DNA of 64,000 nt from Cloeon dipterum. Its lineage: Eukaryota; Arthropoda; Insecta; Ephemeroptera; Baetidae. The stretch spans positions 20,915,681 through 20,979,680 of the forward strand of contig NC_088786.1 of NCBI RefSeq assembly GCF_949628265.1. Direction: 5' to 3'. A program made the translations under genes and the position numbers. Each line of letters begins with the position of its first letter. The first letter of the stretch is position 1. Below the pieces are notes generated by a model that did not search any database, was not told the origin of the DNA, and saw only the letters and a list, made by a program, of their open reading frames with translations. Shown here piece by piece: positions 1-11,502 of the stretch.

Positions 1-1431
1 GATCAGATTTACAAAGGTCTCTTGACTGCCATCCTTGGCGGCCACGTCAGCCATATTGCCGTGTTTTGCCTAGAACAATATTAATTAAAAATTAAATGGT
101 CAAATGTATGAAATAAATAGGGCTGGGATTCTTAGACGGTTTATTATGCAAATAACGATTTAAAGGCATTTAGACGGACTTTATTGGTTTTGGAGCCAAT
201 TTTGACAGTTCTTACCCAAGCTACTGGTTGATTTCCGACCAAAAAATCATGTTTTCATTAATTATATTTTCGCGATGAATTTTGATAGTCATAGAAAAAT
301 TTAGATTTTTACATCTAACTTTCGTTATATTTACGCCGTTGGAACGACGAAGTTGAGAGCTTTCAGTATAATATGCATAATATGTGCAGTTTGACCCTGA
401 ATTGACCCTTACAATTAGAGCACCTTACGGGTATTCAAAGAGATTTAGGGCACAGGGCGTTTTCTGAGCGCCTTATTGTTAGTACCTTACAATGGGTTTA
501 TTCCAGCACGTAATCTGAAAGATCATGTCTTGGTCGTTCCAATGTTGTGCAAATCTTGCAGATCAAACCAGTACAGAGCCTGTCAGGCATTGTATAAGTG
601 GTTTCAAATGGGAGGTTTATTATTATTATCGATTTGCGAGGGCTAAAGTCCTAGAATTTTAAAATTCGTGCTCATTTCATATCTTAAAAGAAAATCAAAC
701 CCAAAAAACGATAGTCTGACCTGGTGCTGGGTCAAAGCCGCCCTGGTAGCCCCACCTGCGACTCCAACGATGGCTTTAAAGCTGGTGGCCACACACAGAG
801 CTTTCAGAAAGTGGGCCTGCGGCAGTAAGGGGCTGCCCAGCTCGATAGCCAGGGCCAGGTCATTCAGGGCGTCAGCGGTCAGCCTCCACTTCTTGCAGTT
901 CGAGTCAAGCTCTGGCCTGTTCTTCTCTCAGTCAGAATTTACCTTTTCGAGCAAGTTCAGGTGATTCGCTATATTCGTACCCTTTCCACGAGGCAAACGC
1001 GATTCGGCCAATCATGCCTGTGCCATCCTTCATGATCCACGTGAGGGTGGCCGCCAAGGGGGTAGCTGCGGCATCGCCCACCCCTACGCCCTGCATCACA
1101 GCCCTCGTAGTCAGTGTGCCTGAGAGATAACTGCAGAAGGCCTGAAACAAAAACAATTAAAATATAATTTCTAACCCACAGAGGGAAAAAACAGTGCCTG
1201 CAGTGTGTCCCACAGCTGGTACTCAAGGTAGTCGTCGCTGACGCTGCCAGGGTAGCCCTGGGGAAGGAGGACAAAACGGAGAAGGTTGCGCACCCATGTC
1301 AGCACGGAGCCGCTCCCGAATCTAGCTGTTGGCTCTTTAACCCGACGGAAGCGGTCATTTTCCAGGCAATAGTGCCGCCTCTCTCCCAGCTGTCCGAACT
1401 GTTCTACCACCTGAGTGGTTGCCACAGACAT
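1..1431 (-). CDS. RUSF1: RUS family membrane protein (RUSF1/C16orf58 homologue), 5' part
   Basis: Four coding exons on the minus strand: 1431-1198, 1141-981, 916-721 and 69-1, running off the left edge. The product matches animal RUSF1 closely: a Leu-Pro-Gln-Gly-Tyr-Pro segment followed by YQLWDTLQ, then LSGTLTTRAVMQGVGVGDA, then KDGTGMIGRIAFASWKG, then CKKWRLTADALNDLA, VGVAGGATRAALTQHQ and NMADVAAKDGSQET. RUS proteins are multi-pass membrane proteins of poorly known function; plant members act in UV-B and vitamin B6 signalling. Exon phases are consistent throughout. The intron at 1197-1142 needs a GC donor (CTGCAG then GCACTG), because a GT donor would break this conserved stretch. The ATG at 1431 follows an in-frame leader but an upstream exon is possible. 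The C-terminal part is outside the window. Confidence 0.9.
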
Positions 1432-1794
1432 TTTTTCCTGTGCCAGGAAAAACAGCAATAGAGATGCGGAACACAAATCTGTCTCTGCTATCTGAAAGTT
1501 AGGACAATTATCAAGATCAATTGTGTACTTTTGATTATGATATTTAATTATTTTTAACGTCAAGCTTTTAAGCAATTTAAAAATGTATTTAACTTTGACG
1601 ATCCTTTATTACTAATTTAGAGGTTTTGAAACCTCTTACCGCTTTTGGTACAGAGAATCAGGCCTTATTGTTTATGTTTTCGTTTACTGTTGGATGACGT
1701 TTTTGGTGATGACTATGTGGGAGTTCAAAAAGGGGCGTAGCACAGATAATACTAAAAAATAGACTTAACTAGACATCACCAAATGTTTTTGACT

Positions 1795-1923
1795 ATCGAT
1801 ATAAATCGATATATATCGTCTGAAAAAATATCGATGTTAAAATATCGTCCTATATAACCTATGTTAAGCCACAAAAAACATCGATAAATATCGTCAGAAA
1901 AAATATCGATGTTAAATATCGAT
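1795..1923. promoter_or_regulatory. Cluster of six ATCGAT palindromes (DRE-like)
   Basis: ATCGAT occurs at 1795, 1805, 1830, 1880, 1905 and 1918, several within TATCGAT. A unit of about 35 bases (roughly 1813-1847) is repeated with small changes 75 bases further on (1887-1923). TATCGATA is the Drosophila DRE bound by DREF in housekeeping core promoters; the match to that motif is seen, the function is inferred from the position between two divergent genes. Confidence 0.45.
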
Positions 1924-2209
1924 TTTTATTTGGCCATGTCTAGACTTAACATTCACAGTCCTCTCCTGGTCCGGGTCTGCCCGCCAAACGCTTTTGCCTG
2001 TGCCTTGTGCCTGTACCGTCGTTGACGTTGAGTTCGTTGACGACAACGCAGCTGCCAGCTTTTTATCAGGTGAACTGCAGTACATTTCTCCCCCAAAGTT
2101 GGAATAATTTATAATTTATTCGATAAATCAATTGAAACATAGACTAATTTAAGAATATTATTTACCAATATAGCAGAGTATTATTTATTATAGTCTTACT
2201 CTCGGATCT

Positions 2210-2211
<2 letters not shown>

Positions 2212-2253
<42 letters not shown>
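2212..2253. repeat. (TA)n microsatellite
   Basis: About 42 bases of uninterrupted TA dinucleotides. Confidence 0.9.
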
Positions 2254-2258
<5 letters not shown>

Positions 2259-2684
2259 GATACTCGCATATAATTTATAAGTTTCATAATTAACTGTTTT
2301 TAAATTGCTCAGTACGACGTTATAAAAATCCGAGTTTTTCGGAGGTCTCACTATGTGTGTTATAGTGATTGCTTCATTTCAAGACATGTAATTAACATTT
2401 ATGAGCAAACAAGGATGAAGAGTCCAACTTCGTAAATAAAAACAACTTTATATACTTGCTCTTTATTACAATGCAAGACTGTTGACAATAACTGATTTTG
2501 AAATACAAGCGCTATGCAAAATAATAACGGATATAATATTTTAGTTTATAAGTTAGTTTATTTTTTAATGTATTTTTCTTTTTTCAGATTGATAATGTTA
2601 AGAGCTATTGAAACGAGAAAGGAAAACTACCGAACAACAAACAACTTAATCAACTTTTTATTCCTCAACTCCAGCTAGAGATAG

Positions 2685-3922
2685 ATGACGAATTTTTCCG
2701 CTACCGCTGTCCCTATACCCCCTACTCTCGACCACCGTTTGAACTGCCAATATTCATTGCACCGCCTATTTTCCTATCCGGATGATTTTGAAAAAAAGTA
2801 TTTTATCGATCCGCAGCAATTGGCAGAGGCAGGCCTATACTTCAGTACTGGCAAACTGTTCTGCTTTTTTTGCAATTATGAAATTAGCTTGAATAATTTA
2901 AGCGAATGGAAAAAACTGGATGCTACTAATATTTTGGAGAAAATTAACAGACCAGAATGCACCCTGACTACAGAAAATTCGCCAAACGTACCGATTGGAA
3001 ACATATTGACGTCAATTTGAACTACAAATTCGAAGCGCATAGGTTGTACTCCCTGCTGAAGAAGAAGGATTGGAAATTCGTGAACGCACGCGATTTAGCC
3101 AAGAGCGGATTTTATTACACGAAGGACGATGACAACTGTCGGTGCGTGTTTTGCAACCTGGAGGTTCGCGGCTGGGAAGAAGGGGACACTGCCGACGGCG
3201 AGCACCACCTTTGGAATCCAAATTGCCCTTTTCTCAAAGACCCGACCAGTGTTTTTGATGTACCAATCGGCCAAGAACAAACAACGCAAGTCGATTGTTT
3301 GAATGTACCACAGTCTGGGTCTAGACCGACTTCAATCAACCCCTTTGCGCCGTGGAACGAGCTCTCCAAGTACCACCGCTGCTTGAAACTGAAAGTGTTG
3401 CAGTATATTTTGAATGCGTCGATATTGAACATCTTTAGCTGGTCGCAGCCAAAATATCGGCAATACTCAAGCTCCACGAGTCGAATCAACAGCTACAAAA
3501 ATTGGCCACCAAGCCTGGAGCAGACACCTGCTGAGTTGTCCCGTTCTGGCTTTTATTATACTGGTATGAGCGACAAGGTCATCTGCTATCACTGCGGCCT
3601 TGGTTTGAAAAATTGGGCGCTTGGAGACGAGCCTGCGTCGTTGCACGCCAAATGGAACTCGGCCTGCCCGTACCTGCTGATGTCTAAAGGACCGCAATTC
3701 GTGGACGACTCTCTCCATTCGAAGAAATCTGAACGGAAATCGCAAAAAGTCGTTGCACGAAATTCTGCAGCGTCCAATCTTAGTTGTAGGAAGTGCGACA
3801 TGCACCAAGTAGCAAAGATTAGTCTGCCATGTGGCCATGCCCAGCTTTGTCAGTATTGCGATGAAGATTTTTGCTTGTCCTGCCAAGAAAAAATTGTAGG
3901 CGAAGTCTCGATCTATTTTTAA
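2685..3922 (+). CDS. Inhibitor of apoptosis protein, three BIR domains plus RING, with one frame break
   Basis: An intronless coding region in two overlapping frames: 2685 to about 2996, then about 2993 to 3922. BIR1 (about residues 20-100) keeps the first Cys pair (CFFC) but has lost the zinc His. BIR2 (CVFC, Gly-Trp-Glu-Glu-Gly-Asp, His and Cys retained) and BIR3 (CYHC ... His ... Cys) look complete. The C-terminal RING has CRKC, PCGH, CQYC and a final CLSC, ending about where IAP RINGs end. Such proteins bind caspases through BIR domains and ubiquitinate them. The frames meet near GGAAACAT at about 2998, where BIR1-BIR2 linker homology (VPIG then HIDVNLNY) passes from one frame to the other, as after loss of one A. 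A read error, a recent null allele or frameshifting would all fit. An AATAAA lies at 3982. The paralogue at 49561 shares the BIR1-BIR2 part. Next to it on the right, beyond one small gene, is the caspase-NACHT gene. Confidence 0.85.
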
Positions 3923-5304
3923 TTATAATATTACTCTAAAATTCGTGAAATATCTAGTCCCCATTGGTTATGTGATACAAAAATAAAATAGATTACAATA
4001 ATTGATATGTTGAAATGATATTATTGCTAGATCTGAATGAAAACTTTACATGTTTTGTGCCTGTAAATTATTGATATATTGTCTCCTTATTTACTGATGA
4101 CCTTGTACTAATAATAAATTATGCAATTGGAAAACATTAACTAACATTTTACTAACATGCACACCGAAGCTTCTGCTTTTTGATACTTTTTATTAACAAT
4201 TTCCCAATATATCATTTATTGCCAATACTTACTCGTATTTAGTTAACTAGAATTCGTCAAATTTATTTAATCCTGTATTGTTTGGCAATTTAACTTAAAT
4301 GACAAGCAAATAATTTTTAGTTTATTTTATTGACTTTAGTGCGCCAAATGAAATCGTGTAGCTTTTCCATTAACTAGTTTGCTATAATATTTTTGGAATT
4401 TAACACACATCTCAAAGTGAGACTTTCAACCTGTGCACGTGGTTTAGTTTTGGCCTCACGCTGTAGTTGGCACTGGATGCACTTCACGCACGTACCTGAT
4501 TTAATTGAAAAAGTTCGTCCAATGAATCAGACTGGATTTCTTGTTAATTTGCATAATTTACTTTGATTATAAAACATTATAAATATTATATGTTTACATT
4601 TATATTTTTAGTAAACGCTACACCTTTTTAAAATTTATTTACACGTAATAATTTAACTGCTCACATGTATTCATGTAGTGATCAAATAAAATGAATTTTA
4701 TTTCTGAAGTTGGAGTTTTATTATACATTTTAATATATCAAATGGAAACTGGAAAAGGCAAGCCATTTTAAGGTTTAAGATTAAAACTAAGTGTACATAG
4801 GGTCAAGTCAATTAACCATTATTTTTGTGCGTACATTGCCGAAGTTAAACTTTTTTGGCACATTTGTAGTTCAATCATTTTGTCAGTTGTAAAACCTGAC
4901 AGAAACAATTTATCTTATAACAATTATTGCCTGCCGTTTCAGTCGAAAGTTTAACGGACGCAAACCTTAATTGTTAAGTATGAACACCAGAAATGTGCAG
5001 ATCAAATACAAAAATTTCAGAGAATTTTTTAATAAAAGTTTTAATTTGATTAGATATTTTTGTCGAGATCTGCTTCCATAACATTAATAAGAGCACATTG
5101 ATACATGAAAAGGGACCGCGATGATATAGATTTACTGTTCGTTATAACAACAGGACTTTTGGTGACATCAAAGAAGCAATACCTAAAAAATCAGTGACAA
5201 ACTTAACTTTTAGAAAAGTTAAGAGTATATGGAGGAAATAAAAATTAACAGTATTAGGAATCATGAGAGATCAAGATTTATCAAAAGATGTTCACAAAAA
5301 ACAC
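3923..5304. other. Intergenic, IAP 3' end to small membrane gene
   Basis: An AATAAA at 3982-3987 probably ends the IAP transcript. The rest is AT-rich with no ORF, repeat or RNA structure that I could support. Confidence 0.5.
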
Positions 5305-5634
5305 TCAGACTGGCGTTTCTTGGCCCCCTCCCGTGTTCAACACTGAGTGGGTGACCAGCTGCAATTAAAAAGGACAAAACCAAAATTATAATATATGTTT
5401 AAAATGAAAAAATTAAAATCGCATTTGTTTGAATTTTCTTACCAACTCAGCAGCAGAGTCATTCAGATGAGCCGTTCCGTCAATGACAGGTAACACAAGG
5501 CCGACCCATCTCTCAAGAATGAAAAATACCGCATACAACACGATCATATAAACTATGAAGGCTGAGATGCATAAGAGGAAGATAATCATTTCTGCTTGTC
5601 CGAAAAAGCTTTTGGCCCTAGATGACACGATCAT
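5305..5634 (-). CDS. Small single-pass membrane protein with a PDZ-ligand-like tail (unrecognised)
   Basis: Two exons, 5634-5443 (64 codons exactly) and 5358-5305, joined by a GTAAGA donor and a GCAG acceptor in phase 0, give an 81-residue protein. Residues 16-40 form one strongly hydrophobic segment rich in Ile, Phe and Leu. A short charged N-terminus (SSRAKSFFGQAE) precedes it and a polar C-terminal half follows. The protein ends Glu-Thr-Pro-Val, which fits a class I PDZ ligand (Ser/Thr-X-hydrophobic). The clean splice pair extending the ORF in phase is the main support that this is a real gene. I do not recognise the family. An acceptor-like TAAG just upstream of the ATG suggests a 5' UTR exon in the GC-rich stretch at 5930-6250. 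Confidence 0.6.
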
Positions 5635-6834
5635 TCACTCTTCTTAGTTGCAAAAGAAAAAATTCAATTAATTAAATGTCTGATATTCTCATCTTGATAA
5701 AACGAAGATAAAATAATGTATATTTTTTAATAAACTTGTGCCACGACTTTTTTACAAATTTTCTTTTAAATAAAAAAATCATATATTCAGTTTTAAATAA
5801 AAATAAAATTGTAAAATATTTTAAATTACTAACAAAAATTAAAAATTTTACTACTGGTTCTATTTTGCAGAAAGTAAGATAAATTAAAATTTTCTCTAAA
5901 AAAAATAGTGACTTTGTAAGAAGCCGCGCGTGACCTATACTAAATAACATGCAACTCAAGTGGTTACGTAACAGGTGTGCGGCGATTACGTACCTCACAG
6001 AGCGGGCGCCCCTTGCCGGCGTGGTGGTGGTGGTGACGGAGCGACTACGGCAGACAGATTGATCAGTTAAATGACCGCGAGAGTAAGAGCTTTCCATTCA
6101 TGAAACATGCGCCGCCGCGGAGTCTGCCACTTTGTGCGTGGGCAGCGCTTCCATTCATGCACATAGTATTCGTACAGTGTGGGCGTCCCGCGCGCCGGTC
6201 GCGAGTCGAGCACGCTTTGCCAGCGATGAATGTTAAAGATCACTGCGCAGGAAATTAGCTTGTGTTTGCACTGTTGCGAGAGCCTCTATTAGCTGTCGAT
6301 CATAGTGGTTACATAACCAAAGTTTAAGATCAAGTGTCAAACGGGTTTATCGAAAATAACTTTTGGTGTCTTTGTGATTGAAATAGCTATAAATCCATAT
6401 TAGAAAAAAAATAAATCACTTTATTTATTTACAAATCTCCTGGGGTTCATAAAATGGTACATCTGAGTTGAACAGAACAAATTAAATAGTGATGTCCATG
6501 GCATGCAAAGAATTAGTTTAAGAGAAGCAGATAAGAATTGTAAGAATTGATTGTATAGGATTAGTGTCGCACGCATATATATATATATACGCGTTTAATA
6601 ATAAATTCATTCATTTATTAGAAATATTATTTGTTGGTTTTCATTTATTTTTATTCACTTATATCGTTCAATTAAGAATAATATGGCTAAAATTTCAGGA
6701 CAAATAAAACAAGTATTAGTACAAACTTAAAAATTTGTGAGAGAGCAATTTTTGGTTACGTGAGAAAAATAATTAAACGACAGGTAACACATATTGAGTA
6801 TACTGGCGGTATTTCCATTTGAGACATGTTGAGA
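5635..6834. promoter_or_regulatory. Intergenic with GC-rich probable promoter
   Basis: 5930-6250 is GC- and CpG-rich compared with its surroundings and contains a short GGT run. It lies upstream of the small membrane gene and may be its promoter. Near 6571-6590 a short (TA)n sits inside a palindrome flanked by ACGC and GCGT. I see no convincing gene; the AT-rich open frame at 5672-6097 (-) looks accidental. Confidence 0.4.
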
Positions 6835-9800
6835 TCAACTTGCATGCAGATTGTTCCACTGTTCGAACGATTCCCAGGTAATCCTGTTAAAATCAGAAAC
6901 AAAAGGAAATTAGGTATAAAATAAACCTTACTGAGACAAATCATCTTTGGCTTGAATGTAGCCACGCATGGTGAGAACAGAGAATACGTATTTTGACACA
7001 GAAACGTCAGAGTTTGAAACGTCGTAGATGGATCGTTCAACATTTTCAGCAATTGGCACTGAAAAATTGTTATTTGAAGTAAGATGAAAAGGAAGCATCC
7101 CAAAAGAATCGGCGATATTTCCGTCGGCTCCACATTTAAGTAGCAACTTCACCACCTGCTTGTGGCCCATTTCCGAAGCTAAGTGCAGGGCAGTTCTTCC
7201 CAATTTATTCTGCAGATTAACGTCCATCCTCTTGCTCACGAGTCTGATGAAATCCCCGTCTCCCACGTGCGACGCCCAGTGCAAAACGGTCCAGCCGTCC
7301 TTGTTGGCGGCCGTCAAATCGGAGCCTTCCAGCACCAAGTAGCGCCGCACACTGGCGTCCGAGTTTAGCACGGACAGCTGGAGGGGCGTCCAGCCGTGTT
7401 TGGTCTTGCTCTCGATCAGTTCGGACTTAAATCGCGTGAGGACGAGAACCACCGTGCGCAGCCCGGCGTACCTGGCCGCGTAGTGCAGGGCGTTCCAGCC
7501 GTCCTTGTCGGCGGCGAAGGGGTTGATGCCTTGTTGCCGCAGCAACAACTGCACCACCTCCGCGTGGTCGCCCTCCGCGGCCAGAATCAGTGGTGTCCGA
7601 CCGTGGCTCGTGTTGGCGTTCACGTCGTAAAAGTCGAGCGACAAAAAATACTCAACGTTGGCCAGGATGCCGTGGCTGCAGGAGAAGTGGAAGGCCGTCC
7701 AGCCGCCGAGCGCGACGACGGTGCCGAGGTCGGCGCCGTGCTCCACCAGGCAGCGGCACACGTCGGCGCTGTCGTTGCACGCTGCAATGTGCAGCGGCGT
7801 CAGCACCATGTCCCGCTTCCAAGAGTCGCGCGGACTGGGGTTCAGCTTGGCGCCGTGCGAGATCAGCAGACGCACGCAGGCTGCGTTGCCGGCCACGATG
7901 GCCACCTGCAGGGCGGTCTTGTTGTTTTTCGAGATATTGGCGCTCAGGCCGTTCTGCAAGAGCAGTTCCAGCATTTGCTCGTGGCCCTGTTTGACGGGCG
8001 TCAGGGGCAAATAGGAAGTTTTGTGGCCTTGCAGAACTTTCGCCACGTCGGGGGATGTGGTTAGAAAGTCGTCGAATAATTGGCAAAAGTTGCTCCGGGC
8101 AACTTGCTGGATCAGAGTCCACAGCTCCTCCGCTGGCCGCTTTTGCACCACTTGCTCTAGCAAGTTCATCTGCAAAAGTTCCCGGCCGATGGTCTCACTG
8201 CTTTTGCACGCTGATTTCAAAATTGAAAATCCATCTTCAATGAGAAACTTTCCAGATTGGCTGTCGGCAAAAGAAACAAACCTTTTCGCCGCTTGGAACA
8301 AATTGTAATGCGCCTCGCACACAATCGTCTCGACAAAATTTCTGCTCATGTTGCCTCTGATGAATTTCTCGACGCCTTCATTTTCTGAGTGGGCGACGAA
8401 TGCGTCAAAAAATATCCTGCTTTGTCTCAAAGTTTCTTGTTCAAATAGCGGAATGGTGGATGTACTATTCTCTGCAACTTCAAACACAAAAAGTTGAGCT
8501 AACAGGAATTCCGCCAGTGTTTGGTGCACAAATCTGTAGTTCTTTTCTCCACGTATAGTCGCAATACCGGTGTTGTTTATCTGATTGATTTTCTCATCAC
8601 CGAAATCGGATATATCGTTTTCCAGTAAAAAGCACCGGGCAAACGATTGGAGCAGTTTTATCCTCTTCTTTACCTTCGATTTGAACAGTTTGTTGTTTTC
8701 GTCGTACGACTCTTTTTGCGTCAACGCTTCTTTAACTTTCTTCTCGACGACGTTTCTATAAATTGCGAACAAATTAGTGTCGTCTCCTAAGGCCTGACTC
8801 GCAATTAGAGTGAGGTGAAAAGGGTTTTTCAAAATGTCTTTCGCTCCGACGCTTTCAAACTTCTCCAAAAGTTCACTGCACTTATCATGGTCCTTTTTCT
8901 CGGAATTCATTTTCAGCAGCTCCAACTGCATCGGTTTGTCAAACGGCGCTATTTCCACTTTTCTAACCTGCACTCCTTTCAGCGCCGCTAAAATTTCCTC
9001 TTCTTCCTGCGGCCTCGTAGCGATCCAAAGGGGTATCTTACACGAGGATATTTCCTTAATCAAAGCCAAGGTTTTTTTTCGGAAATCAGGGCAAACTTCG
9101 TCGAAACCATCCAAAAGTATGACCGCGCGCCTCTCGCTGAGTATGTTCCTAATTTCGGAGTGGAGAAATAATTGCTTGGCGTTGTGCAACAGTCCCTCCG
9201 CGGACAAGTCATCGTCTAAATCCAGATATTCGTATTCGTCAATCATCTGTATGCGAAAAAACACCTTTTTGCCGAGTTCTTTCCTCAGGTGGTATTCCAT
9301 TTCACAGAACAGTGTCGATTTTCCCATTCCCGGAGGCGCACTGACTAGCCAGGTGCAATTGAGATCACTTTGCAGCTCTCTAAGACATAATGATTTGAGT
9401 TGTCGAAATGACAAGACGCGCTCAACGCTTTCCTCGTCATCAATGGAAATGCGCGTTGTCACTACAAAATTAGGGGGAACAAATCGTCGATGCCAAATTG
9501 GAAAATCTAAAAGATGCGGCAGTGTTGTGACAATTTGCGGCCTCGTTCCTGACTTTGCTTGCTTTCCCTTTTCAAGTCGCAACACACCTATCGAGATTTC
9601 CTGCAAACTTTTGCCTCTTCTCAGTAGCGGATTTTGCAGTATATCTGCCAACTTTTCTTCACCATCTGCAATATTAATTAAAAATTTATTGTGTTTATTG
9701 AACTTCTTAAAATCATTGAATATAATGTACCGTCATTTGGCAAAACAAGAACAAACCAACCACTGTGGTTTGTGGCGCTGATCGATAGCCTCCGTGCCTT

Positions 9801-11502
9801 CAAGAATTTTGTCATTTATTTTTCCATTAGTTTTTATTTTAAATTTAACTAACCCGCGTGATAAAGTCACAAGAAGCGCTCTGGTGTACGAAAAAGAACA
9901 ATTTCGGTCTGCCAATCCATTTTTCATTATCAGGTCCGATAAATTTTTGCACTAAATTGCCAATCGAGATCTCGCTTCCTTCCACTTTGACGCAAACCTC
10001 AGACGCTTTATTCACAAGGAGTTTTGCAAAATAACAAATAGCAATGCAGCCTATATCAGTCTCTTCTTCATCCCAGGCTGAAATAAAATTCTTATTTTTA
10101 TTCTATCAAAAATTTGGAAAAATTATTACCTTTGCGGCTTAAGCTTTCTAAATTTTTAGCAGAGTTGTGCAAAATGCAGGTTTCAAAGTCCAGATTTTCT
10201 CTGAAAATTCGCTCCAAATTCTCCACTTGTTGATTTTGTTCATCGCACACCACTGCTGCCCACCGCCCGCGAACAGGCAAACCACTGCTGGACAGCCATG
10301 TGAAGAAACATTCATTTCTCTTCGCCTTTTCTTTTCTATCTGGGCATCTAAAAATTATCATTTTCACATTAAACTGCATATCTTTTTTCAATTAAATATA
10401 CTTTAAAACTGTGAACTCTCTGTGCGGCGAAAACTTCACTTCAGGCGATTGACCAACTCCGCCGGAATTTTCGTGGATTTTGTTCTGGACGCAAGTTAGT
10501 GCAACTTCTAAGGCAGTGTCTTCGCACAATCCGTCGAGAATTTCGCACAAAGCCTGCACTAAAGCAGTTCCATTCTCATCATCTCGTTTCGCCCTTGTTG
10601 CTAGATTAAAAAAATTAATTAAATAATTTTAAAATTTAATTAAATGTTGAGGTAGTACTTTCTACTGTTGAGAAAACCAAAATAAAATTGTCCTTTTGCG
10701 GGTGGTTCGTAACCCGACATGAATTTTGATTGTCCAATTGCAAGGGGGACTCTGGATCGTGCACTTCGTCTACTATTTCTCCGCGGCAGGGCTAAAGATT
10801 GAAAATTGAATTTTTTTTAATTGGTAAATAATCACGCCAATGAAATTGATTGAATATTTTGTTTAAACTTACTCCAAAAAACACCAACTTTAGTGTTGAT
10901 TCAAACTGCTGCAGTGATCGCAGTGACTCCAGCACTTGGAAAGTGGTAAAATATTCATATTTTGTCGGTGAGGCTCGGTGATCAGTGTATATTTTCCCGT
11001 CTCTGCCTCCATGTGATAATATCACAAGAATTAACACAGATGGAACCTCTGCAAAATCTTGGTTAAAACTTATTTAATTTCAGATTGAAAGGGACTACCA
11101 GTTGTGTCAAAAAGCTTTAAAACTTGATCGTCATTGGAAAGCGTTGCAAGCAAAGTTTCCTTCTTGGGCGACCGCAGATGGCAAAATTGGCAGTTGCGTC
11201 TTGACTCAAAAGTCAGCTGAAGCCGCTCTAAATCAACTTCATTGCCTTCCCTTATATTTTCCAAGTCGTGCTCAAAGTTGTAATGTACAACCAACACACA
11301 GACGCTGAATTTTAAAATTTCAAATAGTTTAAGAAATCAATTAAAATAAAATTTGAAGTTTACCTTTCAGGGTAGCCAGCCACTTGATCTCCATCAAAGA
11401 AACCAAATTGAGATGAATGGCTTCCTATAATTTAATAAAAACGGTAATGGTTTCTCATATTAGTGAGAGTGCGTTTGATTAATTTTTACCATTCGAAACC
11501 AT
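6835..11502 (-). CDS. Caspase / pseudocaspase / NACHT / ankyrin NLR-like protein
   Basis: Eleven exons: 11502-11490, 11424-11364, 11304-11099, 11048-10873, 10791-10659, 10600-10402, 10347-10130, 10077-9854, 9797-9731, 9665-6932 and 6883-6835. They total 4080 nt, so 1359 residues, with every phase consistent. Residues 1-262 are a caspase without a long prodomain: LSHGG gives catalytic His106, and LVFFG joined to PCRGE gives Cys154 (family QACRG). Residues 263-432 are a second caspase fold lacking both catalytic residues (YFAK for SHG, HQSAS for QACRG). The NACHT domain has Walker A APPGMGKST (about 543-550), Walker B ILLDGFDE (about 615-622), sensor WIATRP (646-651) and a winged-helix HQTLAEFLLA. 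About nine ankyrin repeats span roughly 989-1297. A 16-residue terminal exon follows. NACHT modules oligomerise on activation, so a model of sensor plus built-in protease is natural. The fold of the second caspase is inferred from spacing. Confidence 0.9.

Larger units (their letters stand above)
1432..2684. promoter_or_regulatory. Divergent intergenic region between RUSF1 and IAP
   Basis: No coding potential seen. It holds the ATCGAT cluster at 1795-1923, a (TA)n run near 2212-2253, and just before the IAP a splice-acceptor-like TTTTTCAG ending near 2587, which suggests that the IAP 5' UTR contains an intron. A short upstream ORF starts with the ATG near 2596 and stops before the IAP start. 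Promoters of both flanking genes should lie here. Confidence 0.5.

Noticed and set aside
2685-3922. IAP as a gene captured from a baculovirus
   Set aside because: It is intronless, but three BIR domains plus RING and a paralogue with matching linker fit host IAPs better than the two-BIR viral form; no other viral sequence nearby.
5672-6097. 141-residue minus-strand open frame
   Set aside because: AT-driven C-terminal half and Thr run from a GGT repeat; no homology or splice context.
7396-8064. Long open frames opposite the ankyrin region (+ strand)
   Set aside because: They are antisense to the ankyrin repeats and owe their length to the GC-rich repetitive codons; no domain or splice support.
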